Below are positions 43,073-51,999 of a DNA stretch of 64,000 bases, in pieces. This DNA is from an uncultured delta proteobacterium (GTDB taxonomy: Bacteria > Desulfobacterota > WTBG01 > CAIYCZ01 > CAIRTM01). Each line of letters begins with the position of its first letter. The stretch's first letter is position 1. The DNA lies in assembly GCA_903881505.1 (NCBI GenBank), contig CAIRTM010000022.1, forward strand, positions 52,653-116,652. The letters run 5' to 3'. The position numbers and the translations under genes were made by a program. A model generated the notes under the pieces. The model was not told the origin of the DNA, did not search any database, and worked only from the letters and a program-made list of their open reading frames with translations.

Positions 43073-43855
43073 GCCGAGAGGAAGCAGGAAAACGGGGCGG
43101 ATGATTGAATACCAGCTTTTGAAAGGGATCATTTTTGTGTTTTTGCGCATGTCGGGGTGGTATATTTTTTTCACAGGCGCTTCTCCCACCCGGTAGCCCA
43201 GGGAAACCGCCTTGATCAATAAATACGGCTCTAACTCATATTGAATGAGCCAGCTCTGCCACAGATTGATGCGTGTATCATCCAGCAGCCTGCTGTAAAA
43301 GGCCCTGAAACCGTTGGTGGCATCTGAAATCCGTATTCGATAGATCAGTGTGAAGAGCAGAGAATACAGGCGTGTCAGCAGCGACCGGGAAAACGTCATG
43401 TTGACCCGTTCGCCGCCCACCATCCAGCGGGAACCCTGTACATAATCATACCCGCCGTCAATCAGGTGATCGACCACATGCCTGATATCGCCGGGGTCGT
43501 CCTGGTTGTCACCGGCAAGCTCCACGATAATGTCATACTTGTTGAGGTACCCGTAAAAATATCCCGAGCGGTACCCGCCACCGGCGCCTATGTTCACCGG
43601 GTGTGCTATAACGCAGGCCCCGGCCCGCCGTGCCTCCTCTGCTGTGCCGTCTTCTGAGCCGTTATCGACAACACAGACCGCGTCAACGATGTCCCGCGGA
43701 ACAGCCCGCACGCAGGGCGAGACCTTGCCGGCTTCATTCCAGGATGCCATGACGACAACAATGCTTTTCCCCCTGTACAAAACGCGCTCTCCCACAGGGT
43801 TGGATGGAGTTTGCAGTATAATATCCAGCAGCCGGCTTTTGGGAAGGTCATGCAT
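43061..43855 (-). CDS. Family 2 glycosyltransferase
   Basis: 264 residues from the ATG at 43855, which overlaps the formyltransferase stop by 8 bases and follows a GGAAG site. GT2 fold with [30 protein letters not shown] and [12 protein letters not shown] (DxD region), then GSRWMVGGE and DATNGFRAF as in polyprenyl-phosphate sugar transferases. Compared with the 37 kb GT2 it has the longer C-terminal part typical of GT2 enzymes acting on lipid carriers. It is co-transcribed with the formyltransferase and likely adds the modified sugar. Confidence 0.88.
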   Translation of the reverse strand: MHDLPKSRLLDIILQTPSNPVGERVLYRGKSIVVVMASWNEAGKVSPCVRAVPRDIVDAVCVVDNGSEDGTAEEARRAGACVIAHPVNIGAGGGYRSGYFYGYLNKYDIIVELAGDNQDDPGDIRHVVDHLIDGGYDYVQGSRWMVGGERVNMTFSRSLLTRLYSLLFTLIYRIRISDATNGFRAFYSRLLDDTRINLWQSWLIQYELEPYLLIKAVSLGYRVGEAPVKKIYHPDMRKNTKMIPFKSWYSIIRPVFLLPLGLKK

Positions 43856-44825
43856 CAGACTGGCTTCCGAATTTGTTCTTCTGTACGCCCATGCTTTGCA
43901 GCTCCGAGACCGGTACATTCCTGCCTGCATGCATGATATGCTGAACCCTGAGGGCGTCGTTGCCGCAACTCACCAGAATTTCGTTTTGAGCGCTGAAAAC
44001 GAATTCTCCGGGAGACAGCCCGGTATCTTGAGTGCTTATTTGAACGGGGAACCTGATTTGAATTTCTTCCGGCCCGTAGAAGGTTTTGGCGGCCGGATGC
44101 GGCGGAAAGGTAAAAGCCCGTATAAAGCGTTCTGCCCACTCCGCCCCTCGTGACCAGTCTATTATCCCATTGTGAGGTACGGCTTTCGGATAATATGATG
44201 CGTGTCCATTATCCTGCAGCTCGGCCTGGGGCAGCGTGCGGGAAACGATTCGCTGAGCGTTTTTGGCAAACAAGGCCTTGCCAGCCTCAACAAGCCTGCC
44301 GTACAGCGTGTAATCGGTTTCGTCCCGAGTGAGGGGAACGACGGTTTGGTCGATAATAGCCCCGGTGTCGATTCCGGGGTCGATATAATGCAGGGTGACG
44401 CCGCTGGATTCGTTGTTGATTATGGCCCACTTCGTGGGAAAACAGCCGCGCAGGCGTGGCAGGGGTGCGAAGTGCAGGTTCAGGACGCCTTCGCGCGGCA
44501 GTCTGATGAGCGGTGGTTTGAGAATCCGGTCATATTGCACCGATACAATGTAATCGGGGCTTTCCTGTGCGACATGCTGAAGAAATACCGGATCGGATGG
44601 ATCGGTATACGGGTATATGTTTAGGCCCAGCTGGGATGCATGCGTAAACAGGGAGCGGGATCTGTCGGTGATCTGCCTGTCCGAGGCCCGTGGAAATATG
44701 CCCCTGATATCGGCGCACTGTTCAATCAGGCGGTCGAGGCAGAAAATGCCGATTTCACCAAATCCCATGAAAATGATAGAGGTCTTTGCCATAGTGTGTG
44801 CTGTCCTGAATTCGTTCGTATCCAT
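43848..44825 (-). CDS. Sugar/formyl transferase of the Fmt/ArnA-formyltransferase family
   Basis: 325 residues from the ATG at 44825; an ATG at 44792 (MAKTSIIFMGFG) is the alternative. Formyltransferase core with catalytic Asn and His in VLNLHFAPLPRLRGCFP and the catalytic Asp in YIDPGIDTGAI, the N/H/D set of N10-formyl-THF-dependent enzymes, then a C-terminal Fmt-like domain. Methionyl-tRNA formyltransferase is not favoured: the HFAPLPRLRG segment and glycan context fit the amino-sugar N-formyltransferases. With the nearby dehydrogenase and aminotransferase it could make a formamido-sugar. A hairpin at the start may mask its ribosome site. Confidence 0.82.
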   Translation of the reverse strand: MDTNEFRTAHTMAKTSIIFMGFGEIGIFCLDRLIEQCADIRGIFPRASDRQITDRSRSLFTHASQLGLNIYPYTDPSDPVFLQHVAQESPDYIVSVQYDRILKPPLIRLPREGVLNLHFAPLPRLRGCFPTKWAIINNESSGVTLHYIDPGIDTGAIIDQTVVPLTRDETDYTLYGRLVEAGKALFAKNAQRIVSRTLPQAELQDNGHASYYPKAVPHNGIIDWSRGAEWAERFIRAFTFPPHPAAKTFYGPEEIQIRFPVQISTQDTGLSPGEFVFSAQNEILVSCGNDALRVQHIMHAGRNVPVSELQSMGVQKNKFGSQSDA

Positions 44826-44829
44826 GTCA

Positions 44830-44848
44830 GTTCCCTGCGTCAGGGAAC
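44830..44848 (-). promoter_or_regulatory. Hairpin overlapping the formyltransferase ribosome site
   Basis: GTTCCCTG (44830-44837) and CAGGGAAC (44841-44848) pair perfectly over 8 bp with a three-base loop, ending four bases before the ATG at 44825 (minus strand). The AGGGA of the 3' arm is the best Shine-Dalgarno for that start, so folding would hide it. Confidence 0.5.
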
Positions 44849-45241
44849 ATGCCTGCATCGTATGCATGCACGATTTCGTATGTTTCCTCGTTGTGATTGA
44901 ATATGCAGCTTCGCAGATCTGTACGGCGCAGGAGTATAGGTGCTTGCCGGCTCTCTGTCAACGTGATTTTGCGAGTACGGGCAAACCAGCTGATGGGATT
45001 GCGCGGATCAGCGTATGTATGGCTGCCGGTACCGGTGATGGCTGCACCGCCATTCCTATGATGAGGGCTTTTCAGGCACACGATTACCGGTCGGAGGAAA
45101 CATCATTTGTGCATATGGGCGGTTTCGGTACCGGCCCCGATAGCGGAGGGGAACTCCTCGGCGAATTGTGTTGAAAATTGGGGTGTTTTATTTTACTATG
45201 TGGCAGCACATGAGGCAAACTCGGGGAGCAGCGCTGCAGCA
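44849..45241. other. Divergent intergenic region between formyltransferase and mla genes
   Basis: About 390 bases with no convincing gene. It holds the mla promoter at its right end and several short GC palindromes (GCCGGTACCGGT near 45030; an ATCGT/ACGAT repeat near 44856-44874). The overlapping + ORFs lack ribosome sites and family resemblance. Confidence 0.55.
45171..45199 (+). promoter_or_regulatory. Probable promoter of the mla operon
   Basis: TTGAAA (45171-45176) and TACTAT (45194-45199) are exactly 17 bases apart, giving a leader of about 35 bases to the mlaE ATG at 45242. This also argues against the track's mlaE start at 45107, which lies upstream of the promoter. Confidence 0.68.
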
Positions 45242-46009
45242 ATGAATCTGATACGCATAATCGGCCGGGCGGGAGTACGCCTTACGCGGAACCTGGGCAG
45301 CTACGGCCTGTTCCTGATGAATACCCTGTTTTGGACCTTCTCTTCGCCCCTTAAAACCGGCAGGGTGATCGAGCAGATGAGCTTTATCGGCGTGAAGTCC
45401 ACGCTGATCGTGCTGCTCACCGGCGCTTTTACCGGAATGGTGCTCGGGCTGCAGGGGTTCTACGCCCTGAGCAAGTTCGGAGGCGAGGCCATGCTGGGGC
45501 CGACGGTGGCGCTGTCGCTCATCCGGGAAATCGGCCCGGTCATATCGGCCCTGATGGTCACCGGCAGGGCCGGCTCCGCGCTTGCATCGGAAATAGGCAT
45601 CATGCGCATCACCGAGCAGATCGATGCCTATGAGGTAATGGCCCTCAACCCCTATCGCTACCTGGTCGTGCCCAACCTGGTCGCCGCCGTGCTGTGCTTT
45701 CCGCTGCTGGCGGCCCTGTTTGACGTGCTGGGCATCTGGGGCGGCTATGTCGTCGGCGTGAAGCTGCTTGGACTGAGCCCGGGTACGTATTTCGGTGAGA
45801 TGACGGTTTATCTGTCAAGCAGTGACGTGTTCCACGGGATATATAAATCGCTCAGCTTCGGGCTCATCGTGGCCTGGATTTGCTGCTTCAAGGGTTTCTT
45901 TACGGAATACGGCGCCAAGGGCGTAAGCAAGGCCACAACCCAGGCGGTCGTTATATGCTCTGTGCTGATACTGGTATGGGATTATTTTATTACATCCGTG
46001 TCCTTCTGA
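45242..46009 (+). CDS. mlaE: MlaE-family phospholipid ABC transporter permease
   Basis: 255 residues from the ATG at 45242. Polytopic inner-membrane permease of the Mla/Ttg2/Mce system: GVKSTLIVLLTGAFTGMVLGLQGFYALSKFG, LGPTVALSLIREIGPVISALMVTGRAGSALASEIGIMRITEQIDA and LVVPNLVAAVLCFPLLAALFDVLGIWGGY are family signatures. It pairs with MlaF to move phospholipids between inner membrane and periplasmic carrier, keeping the outer membrane asymmetric. It lies first in mlaE-F-D-C. MlaA and MlaB are not encoded nearby. Confidence 0.94.
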   Translation: MNLIRIIGRAGVRLTRNLGSYGLFLMNTLFWTFSSPLKTGRVIEQMSFIGVKSTLIVLLTGAFTGMVLGLQGFYALSKFGGEAMLGPTVALSLIREIGPVISALMVTGRAGSALASEIGIMRITEQIDAYEVMALNPYRYLVVPNLVAAVLCFPLLAALFDVLGIWGGYVVGVKLLGLSPGTYFGEMTVYLSSSDVFHGIYKSLSFGLIVAWICCFKGFFTEYGAKGVSKATTQAVVICSVLILVWDYFITSVSF

Positions 46010-46015
46010 CCTGCA

Positions 46016-46762
46016 ATGATCGAAATACTTGGTTTACACAAGTCGTTTAACGGAAACCCCGTGCTGAAGGGCGTTACGCTCACCGTGCGCGAGGGCGAGC
46101 TGCTGGCGCTTATCGGCCGCAGCGGAATCGGCAAAAGCGTCCTGCTCAGGCACATCGCGGGGCTCATGCGGCCCGATGCAGGAACCGTAAAGATCGACGG
46201 GACCGATATATTCAAGCTGCGCGGCCGCGACCTGGTGGAGATGCGCAAGCGGTTCGGGTTCCTCTTTCAGGGCGGCGCCCTGTTTGATTCCCTGACCGTG
46301 TATGACAACGTCGCGTTCCCCCTGCGCGAAAGGACCTCGCTGCCGGAGGCGCAGATCAAAGACCGGGTGTTCAACGAGCTTGAACACATGGGAATGAAAA
46401 ACGACTGGAACAAGTACCCTGCCGAGCTGAGCGGCGGCATGCGCAAGCGCGCCGCGCTGGCACGGGCCCTTGTCATGGGGCCGTCCATCATGTTCTTCGA
46501 TGAGCCGACGACCGGGCTCGATCCCATCATCGGCCAGAATATCCTCGACTACATCCACCGCTGCCACCGGGAGCTTGAATTTACCGCCGTCATGGTTACC
46601 CATGAGGTCCAGAAGGTGTTCGGCATCGTTCAGCAGGTGGCCATGATCCACCAGGGCGAGATCATCGTGTGCGGCAGCCCCGAGGCGGTGCGGCAGCAGA
46701 ACGACCCGGTTTTCGACCAGTTCGTCAGGGGCGACAGCAAGGGCCCCGTGCAGTATATTTAA
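46016..46762 (+). CDS. mlaF: MlaF-family ABC transporter ATPase
   Basis: 248 residues, a single ABC ATPase domain: Walker A is GRSGIGKS (about 38-45), the Q-loop is in GFLFQGGALFDSLTV, the signature is LSGGMRKRAALARAL, and Walker B is SIMFFDEPTTGLDP followed by the H-loop VTHE. The SGGMRKR form is characteristic of MlaF. It energises MlaE and starts 6 bases after mlaE ends. Confidence 0.95.
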   Translation: MIEILGLHKSFNGNPVLKGVTLTVREGELLALIGRSGIGKSVLLRHIAGLMRPDAGTVKIDGTDIFKLRGRDLVEMRKRFGFLFQGGALFDSLTVYDNVAFPLRERTSLPEAQIKDRVFNELEHMGMKNDWNKYPAELSGGMRKRAALARALVMGPSIMFFDEPTTGLDPIIGQNILDYIHRCHRELEFTAVMVTHEVQKVFGIVQQVAMIHQGEIIVCGSPEAVRQQNDPVFDQFVRGDSKGPVQYI

Positions 46763-46780
46763 CGCTCAAGGAGAACGCGC

Positions 46781-47230
46781 ATGAAACGATTCGATACGGA
46801 GGTGCTGGTCGGCCTGTTCATCATTGCGGGCATACTGAGCCTTGGCTATCTCTCGATAAAGCTTGGCAAGATGGAGATCATCGGGTCCAACGGGTATGAG
46901 GTCTATGCCGATTTCACCAACGTGGGCGGGCTGAAGCTGGGCGCGCAGGTTGAGATCGCCGGCATCGAGATCGGCCGGGTGAAAAGCATGACCCTGCAGG
47001 ATTACAAGGCCCGGGTGCTGATGGACATTCACAAGGGTGTCATGCTGCAGGATGATGTCATCCTGTCGATAAAAACCAAGGGCCTGCTTGGTGAAAAATA
47101 TGTTTCCGTGCAGCCCGGCGCATCGGATGAGACCGTACAGCCTGGGGGGCGGATACGGGATGCCTACCCGCCGGTCGATATAGAAGACCTGATTGCCAAA
47201 TTCGCGTTCGGCAAGGTTGAGGAAAAGTAG
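46781..47230 (+). CDS. mlaD: MlaD-family MCE-domain lipid carrier
   Basis: 149 residues: one N-terminal membrane anchor (VLVGLFIIAGILSLGYLSI) followed by a periplasmic MCE domain (YEVYADFTNVGGLKLGAQVEIAGIEIGRVKSM, TKGLLGEKYVSVQPG). MlaD forms a hexameric ring that feeds lipids between MlaFE and MlaC. A clear AAGGAGA ribosome site precedes the ATG, 18 bases after mlaF. Confidence 0.95.
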   Translation: MKRFDTEVLVGLFIIAGILSLGYLSIKLGKMEIIGSNGYEVYADFTNVGGLKLGAQVEIAGIEIGRVKSMTLQDYKARVLMDIHKGVMLQDDVILSIKTKGLLGEKYVSVQPGASDETVQPGGRIRDAYPPVDIEDLIAKFAFGKVEEK

Positions 47231-47296
47231 GGGATGCTGAGCCGGCCCGCGCCGGGCACCCGGCCCGAACCGGCGGTATCGCAGAAGGAGCGAGGT

Positions 47297-47941
47297 ATGA
47301 ATCTGCAGAAAAGAAGAAAAGGCAGTTATAGCGTGATGATCGGCACTGCCGCGGCAGTGTACGCTGTGCTGGTGCTTTGCTGCGCGCCGCTGTATGCCGG
47401 CGCCCCAATGGACCTGGTGAAGGTCTCGTTCGACAAGGCCCTTGCGCTGCTCAATGACAGCGCTTTGAAGGCCCCGGACATGAAGCTGAAGCGCAGGGAC
47501 ATGCTCCGTGAGGTTGCCAACGGCATGTTCGACTGGGAGGAAATGTCGAAACGCTCCATGGGGATCTACTGGAAGGACAGAACCCCCGAGGAAAAAAAAG
47601 AATTTGTGAAGCTGTTCGCCGACCTGCTTGAAAATACCTATATTGAAAGGATAGAAAGCTACTCCGGCGAAAAGATAATCTACGCAGGCGAGAGCCTGGA
47701 AGGCGCCTATGCCATGGTGAAGACAAAAATCATCACCCGGCAGAACGTCGAGATCCCCGTCAATTATACGCTGCTGGAAAAGAACGGCCGCTGGGCCGTT
47801 TATGATGTCTCCATCGAGGGCGTGAGCCTGGTGCGGAATTACCGCTCGCAGATCAACGAGATCCTGACGCGCTCGTCGTATCCGGAGCTGATCAAAAGGC
47901 TTCAGGAAAAGCAGGCGGCTTCGCAGGCGCCTGCCGTCTAG
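47297..47941 (+). CDS. mlaC: MlaC-family periplasmic phospholipid-binding protein
   Basis: 214 residues from the ATG at 47297, which has AAGGAG upstream; the track's start 63 bases earlier is unlikely. A signal peptide (KRRKGSYSVMIGTAAAVYAVLVLCCAPLYAGAP) leads to a Ttg2D/MlaC domain with RRDMLREVANGMFDWEEMSKRSMGIYWKDRTPEEKKEFVKLFADLLENTY. It shuttles phospholipids across the periplasm to and from MlaD. It ends the mla operon. Confidence 0.93.
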   Translation: MNLQKRRKGSYSVMIGTAAAVYAVLVLCCAPLYAGAPMDLVKVSFDKALALLNDSALKAPDMKLKRRDMLREVANGMFDWEEMSKRSMGIYWKDRTPEEKKEFVKLFADLLENTYIERIESYSGEKIIYAGESLEGAYAMVKTKIITRQNVEIPVNYTLLEKNGRWAVYDVSIEGVSLVRNYRSQINEILTRSSYPELIKRLQEKQAASQAPAV

Positions 47942-48112
47942 GCACGCCGCATGTGCTGCGCACGGTTTGCCGCCCGGCGTTCCGGCGGCCGTGCGGCAGC
48001 GGCAGGCGGAATAGCATGGTTGAATAAACTTCGCGCACCAGTTCAATACGGCCGGCAATCCGGGGCACCGGCTGACGTTTCACTGTAAACTATGAGAAAG
48101 GATCACAGGAGC

Positions 48113-48754
48113 ATGAAGATAATCGCATTGATGGGCAGCCCGAGGCTCAAAGGCAAATGCAACCGCCTCACACAGAGGGCACTGGAAGGCGCTGCCAGCG
48201 CGGGCGCGGAAACCAGAAATTTCGAGCTTATCAAGTTCAACATCAAATACTGCCTGGGCTGCGGCACGTGTTTTTTAAATAAGCCCGAACTGACCATCGG
48301 CACCTGCCCGATCAAGGACGACGTGCGCTTGATCCTTGATGAATACGTTCAGGCCGACGGTTATATTTTTTCCAGTCCATCCTACGACATGTTCTGCACG
48401 GCCCTGATCAAGACATTCCTTGAGCGCAAAATCGCCCTGACCTATAAGTCGCGCGAGATGTTCGGTAAAATTCCGGCAGCCCGTCCCGGCATTGCACAGA
48501 ACTTCATGAAAAAAGCCTCCTTTATAGTCACCGCCAACTGCGACGACACGCTCGAAGAGGTCATGGGCGAGCCCTGCTACGAGGCGTTTGAAGCCCATTT
48601 GCTGTTTGAGGAAATAGACACGGTTGATAAACTCTACTGCGGCGGCGTTGAAAACATGACCGACGAGGAGTTTGAAGCGCGTTTGCAGAAGGCGTTCGAT
48701 CTCGGCAAAAACCTGGTAGAGACCATCAGAAAGTATCGCGCCGAAAACAGCTGA
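48113..48754 (+). CDS. Iron-sulfur flavoprotein (Isf-like), FMN reductase family
   Basis: 213 residues from the ATG at 48113 (MKIIALMGSPRLKG), which has AAAGGA and GGAG upstream; the track's start is seven codons earlier. Flavodoxin-like fold with the N-terminal phosphate loop GSPRLKGKCNRL. A compact cysteine motif CX2CX2C...C (C47, C50, C53, C65 in YCLGCGTCF...GTCP) is the Isf [4Fe-4S] signature. These proteins carry electrons or detoxify oxygen in anaerobes. It is followed by a strong terminator and is monocistronic or mla-linked. Confidence 0.87.
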   Translation: MKIIALMGSPRLKGKCNRLTQRALEGAASAGAETRNFELIKFNIKYCLGCGTCFLNKPELTIGTCPIKDDVRLILDEYVQADGYIFSSPSYDMFCTALIKTFLERKIALTYKSREMFGKIPAARPGIAQNFMKKASFIVTANCDDTLEEVMGEPCYEAFEAHLLFEEIDTVDKLYCGGVENMTDEEFEARLQKAFDLGKNLVETIRKYRAENS

Positions 48755-48769
48755 AGCGACCGCAGGCGT

Positions 48770-48798
48770 GCCCGGCAGACATGCCGGGCTTTTTTTTT
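48770..48798 (+). terminator. Intrinsic terminator after the iron-sulfur flavoprotein gene
   Basis: GCCCGGC (48770-48776) and GCCGGGC (48783-48789) form a 7-bp stem with a six-base loop, followed by a nine-T run (48790-48798). This is the clearest Rho-independent terminator in the window. Confidence 0.92.
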
Positions 48799-48858
48799 GA
48801 TGCGGGCGTGAGTGCGCATTTCAGGGGAGCAGCGCAGGCATGCCGCAGGTGAGGCGAC

Positions 48859-49965
48859 GTGAGACCGAGGGCCGCTTTTGAAAAAATTCTGCACGGGCAG
48901 CAGCAGGGTCTTCCGATGCGCCTTCTGCTGCTGCCGCTGTGGATGTGCTCGATTGCCTTCGGCATGGCGGTCGCAGCACGGGTATGGCTGTATGCGCGCG
49001 GCCTGCTGAAAAGCCGTCAGCTGCCTTGCCGTGTCGTGGCCATCGGCAATATCACCGTGGGCGGCACCGGCAAAACGCCGACCGTCATCCTTGTGGCTCG
49101 TCTGCTTGCCGACGCCGGTTTGTATACGGCCGTGCTGAGCCGCGGCTACGGTGGAGAAGCCCGCGGGCCCCTGATCGTGTCGGACCGGCAGAGCGTGCTC
49201 GCCCCCGAGCGCCAGGCCGGAGATGAACCATTTATGCTGGCTCAGACCCTGGGCGGCATACCGGTCATAACCGCGCGCGACCGCTACCGGGGCGGCATGC
49301 TGGCATGTGAACGCTTCAATCCACACGTTCTGGTTCTTGATGACGGGTTTCAGCATCTGAGGCTGCAGCGCACCCTCGATGTCGTGCTCATCAACGCCCG
49401 CAATCCTTTCGGCTGCGGGGCGCTGCTGCCCCGGGGTATCCTGCGGGAGCCGCTGAGCGCTCTTCGCCGCGCCCGCATCATCGTTCTTACCAAGGTCGAC
49501 CCGCAGTGCGATCCTGGGGAGCTTGAAGAGCGCATTGCAGCCGTCAATCCTGCTGCGGCCCTGTTTCGGTCCAGGCTGCAGCCGACAGGCCTGCTGCAGC
49601 CGGCAACCGGCCGTTTGTTTGATCTTGAGACCGTTCGAGGGCGCGTGGCCGTAGGCCTGTGCAGTATCGGAGATCCCGGTCATTTTTTCAGCATGCTGGC
49701 CGGCCTGGGTGTGAGCTACAGCCGTCCGCTGGTTTTTCCCGATCATCACCGCTACAGCGCGCGTGATGCCGGCATGATCCTGGGCCGCGCAGCCTGCGCC
49801 GATTGCCTGATCACAACCCAGAAAGACATTGCCAAGATGAGCGCCGATATGCTAGAACTGCCCAACCTGTTCGTCCTGCAGGTCCGCCAGACGATTGACG
49901 AGCAGGACCGTTTTCAGCAGGTGATGTTTGAGTGCCTGGGGCTGAATCGCCAGAACCCGGCCTGA
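48859..49965 (+). CDS. lpxK: Tetraacyldisaccharide 4'-kinase (LpxK)
   Basis: Phosphorylates the lipid A precursor at the 4' position in the inner membrane. 368 residues, starting at a GTG preceded by AGGTGAGG. An N-terminal hydrophobic segment (RLLLLPLWMCSIAFGMAVAARVWLYARG) is followed by the Walker A GNITVGGTGKTP (about 62-73), SRGYGGEARGPLIVS, GDEPFMLAQ and VLDDGFQHLRLQRTLD with the conserved Asp-Asp and His. Its presence shows that the organism makes lipid A. The helicase gene follows after 62 bases. Confidence 0.95.
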   Translation: MRPRAAFEKILHGQQQGLPMRLLLLPLWMCSIAFGMAVAARVWLYARGLLKSRQLPCRVVAIGNITVGGTGKTPTVILVARLLADAGLYTAVLSRGYGGEARGPLIVSDRQSVLAPERQAGDEPFMLAQTLGGIPVITARDRYRGGMLACERFNPHVLVLDDGFQHLRLQRTLDVVLINARNPFGCGALLPRGILREPLSALRRARIIVLTKVDPQCDPGELEERIAAVNPAAALFRSRLQPTGLLQPATGRLFDLETVRGRVAVGLCSIGDPGHFFSMLAGLGVSYSRPLVFPDHHRYSARDAGMILGRAACADCLITTQKDIAKMSADMLELPNLFVLQVRQTIDEQDRFQQVMFECLGLNRQNPA

Positions 49966-50027
49966 GCGCCTTCCGGCCGCGAAATCCCTGTATATGACGG
50001 CAACCCCGTTCCCGCTGTGATGACCCG

Positions 50028-51974
50028 ATGAAACATGCGCCAAAGCGATTGTATGATAAGGAGCTGAACCCCCAGCAGCTCGAGGTGGTGATTGCCGGCG
50101 GCGGGCCGCTGCTGGTGATTGCCGGTGCCGGCAGCGGTAAGACCAGGGCGCTTACCTATCGCGTGGCCTATTTGATTGAATCCGGTGTTGAGCCCGGCAG
50201 CATCATGCTGCTGACATTCACCAACAAAGCCGCCCGTGAGATGCTCACCCGTGTTGAGGGGCTGGTTCCCGGTGACATGCGCGCGCTGTGGGGTGGCACA
50301 TTCCATTCGGTCGGAGCCCGGGTGCTGCGCACACACGCATCCCGGGCTGGCCTTGAGCCGTCATTCACCATTCTTGACAGCCGGGATGCCTGCGACGTGA
50401 TGCAGACCTGCCTGGACGAGATGGGCTACACAAAAAAAGACAGCCTGCTGCCGCAGGGCAGCGTCATTGCGAATATCTACAGCCTTGCGCGCAACACGCG
50501 CTGCGGGCCCGATGATATCCTTGAGGCGCGCTATCCGTATTTTTGTCAGTACGCTGAAGAGATCAATGCTGTGTGCGGCGCCTATCAGCAGCGCAAACAG
50601 CGCCTGAACGTGTGCGACTTCGACGATCTGTTATGCCTGTGGCTGCGGCTGCTGGAGGAAAACGACGATCTGCGCAGCTATTATGCCGGCCGCTTCCGGC
50701 ATGTTTTGATCGACGAGTATCAGGACACCAACCGTCTGCAGGCCGATATCTGCGACCTGCTTGCCGCCGAGCACCGAACAATCATGGCCGTGGGCGATGA
50801 TGCCCAGAGCATTTACTCGTTTCGCGGGGCGGATTTTTCCAATATCATGCGCTTCCCCGAGCGCTATCCGGATGCCCGCATCTGCAAGCTGGAATATAAT
50901 TACCGGTCCACACCCGCCATCGTTTCACTTGCCAACCGCAGCATCACCTACAATATCCGTCAATTCCCCAAGGAGCTGCAGGCGGTCAAGGATGCCGGCG
51001 CGCACCCGCTTGTCTATCGGCCGTTCAGCGAGCAGCAGCAGGCACAGTTCGTGGCGGTGCGGATAGAGGAACTCATGCATGAGGGAGTACCGCCGGATGA
51101 AATTGCGGTGCTGTACCGCGCGCACTATCATTGCATGGAGCTGCAGCTGGAACTGGGAAGGCGCGGAATCGCCTATGACGTGCGCTCCGGCGTGCGTTTT
51201 TTTGAACAGGCTCATGTCAAGGACCTCGTGGCTTTTTTGAAACTGCTGCTCAATCCCCGCGACGAGGTGTCATGGAACCGCATCCTGCAGATGCTGCCGG
51301 GTATCGGCAAGGTCACGGCGCGCAGGCTGATCGGGCTGCTGCTGGAGGGTGATCCGCTATCGGGATGCCGCAGCGCCCGGGTGGTCGCCAGGGTGCCCAA
51401 AGCCGCGCGCGACAGCTGGGAAACGCTGTGCGCGCTTATTGATGTGCTGGCCGGCAGCGACTGCGACGGCGCACCCGCCGAACTCGTGCGCTCCGTCTGC
51501 GAGGCCGGGTTTTCGGAATTCCTGCGCGCGCGCTACAGTGACGCGAACACCCGCAGCGATGATATCGAGCAGCTGATGCGCTTTGCCTGGCAGTACGGCA
51601 CGCTGACCGATTTTTTGACCGAGCTGACGCTGATGAGCAGCAGCGAGGAGGAAGACGACGCAGCATCCGGCGCTCGCCCCAGGGTGAAGCTCACCACGAT
51701 ACATCAGGCAAAGGGGCTCGAGTGGTCGCATGTTTTTATTCTTTGGCTGGTCGAGGGCCGGTTCCCTAACCAGAACAATATTGAGTCAAAAGATGAGGAA
51801 GAGGAGGAACGCCGCCTCTTTTATGTCGCCGTAACACGCGCCAAGGACGCCCTGTACCTGCTCTCGCCCCAGTGGGCGCGCGACCGCAGCGGCGCAATCG
51901 CCCGCATGGAGCCCTCGCGATTTTTGCGCGAGATAGCGGATGATTGCTGCCGGGAGTATACGCCGCACTATTAA
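50028..51974 (+). CDS. UvrD/PcrA-like superfamily 1 DNA helicase
   Basis: 648 residues, an ATP-dependent 3'-5' SF1A helicase. Q motif LNPQQLEVV; Walker A GAGSGKTRALTYRVAYLI (about 31); motif II VLIDEYQDTN; motif III AVGDDAQSIYSFRGAD; motif IV EYNYRS; motif V TIHQAKGLEWSHVFI; motif VI RRLFYVAVTRAKDALYLL. It is shorter than UvrD (about 720), with a reduced C-terminus, so the assignment to UvrD, PcrA or Rep is open. It probably acts in repair or replication restart. The ribosome site is weak; it lies between lpxK and an RNase gene. Confidence 0.92.
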   Translation: MKHAPKRLYDKELNPQQLEVVIAGGGPLLVIAGAGSGKTRALTYRVAYLIESGVEPGSIMLLTFTNKAAREMLTRVEGLVPGDMRALWGGTFHSVGARVLRTHASRAGLEPSFTILDSRDACDVMQTCLDEMGYTKKDSLLPQGSVIANIYSLARNTRCGPDDILEARYPYFCQYAEEINAVCGAYQQRKQRLNVCDFDDLLCLWLRLLEENDDLRSYYAGRFRHVLIDEYQDTNRLQADICDLLAAEHRTIMAVGDDAQSIYSFRGADFSNIMRFPERYPDARICKLEYNYRSTPAIVSLANRSITYNIRQFPKELQAVKDAGAHPLVYRPFSEQQQAQFVAVRIEELMHEGVPPDEIAVLYRAHYHCMELQLELGRRGIAYDVRSGVRFFEQAHVKDLVAFLKLLLNPRDEVSWNRILQMLPGIGKVTARRLIGLLLEGDPLSGCRSARVVARVPKAARDSWETLCALIDVLAGSDCDGAPAELVRSVCEAGFSEFLRARYSDANTRSDDIEQLMRFAWQYGTLTDFLTELTLMSSSEEEDDAASGARPRVKLTTIHQAKGLEWSHVFILWLVEGRFPNQNNIESKDEEEEERRLFYVAVTRAKDALYLLSPQWARDRSGAIARMEPSRFLREIADDCCREYTPHY

Positions 51975-51999
51975 ATACGTCCGCACAGGACGGGTGGTG

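Noticed and set aside
45107-45241. Upstream 45-codon extension of mlaE in the ORF track
   Set aside because: The likely promoter (45171-45199) lies inside it and the residues do not resemble MlaE; the ATG at 45242 is used.
46766-48058. 430-codon minus-strand ORF opposite mlaD and mlaC
   Set aside because: Covers two real genes plus intergenic sequence; no recognisable domain.
48634-49749. 371-codon minus-strand ORF opposite lpxK
   Set aside because: Shadow of lpxK with no start signal or motif, and it crosses the strong terminator at 48770-48798.
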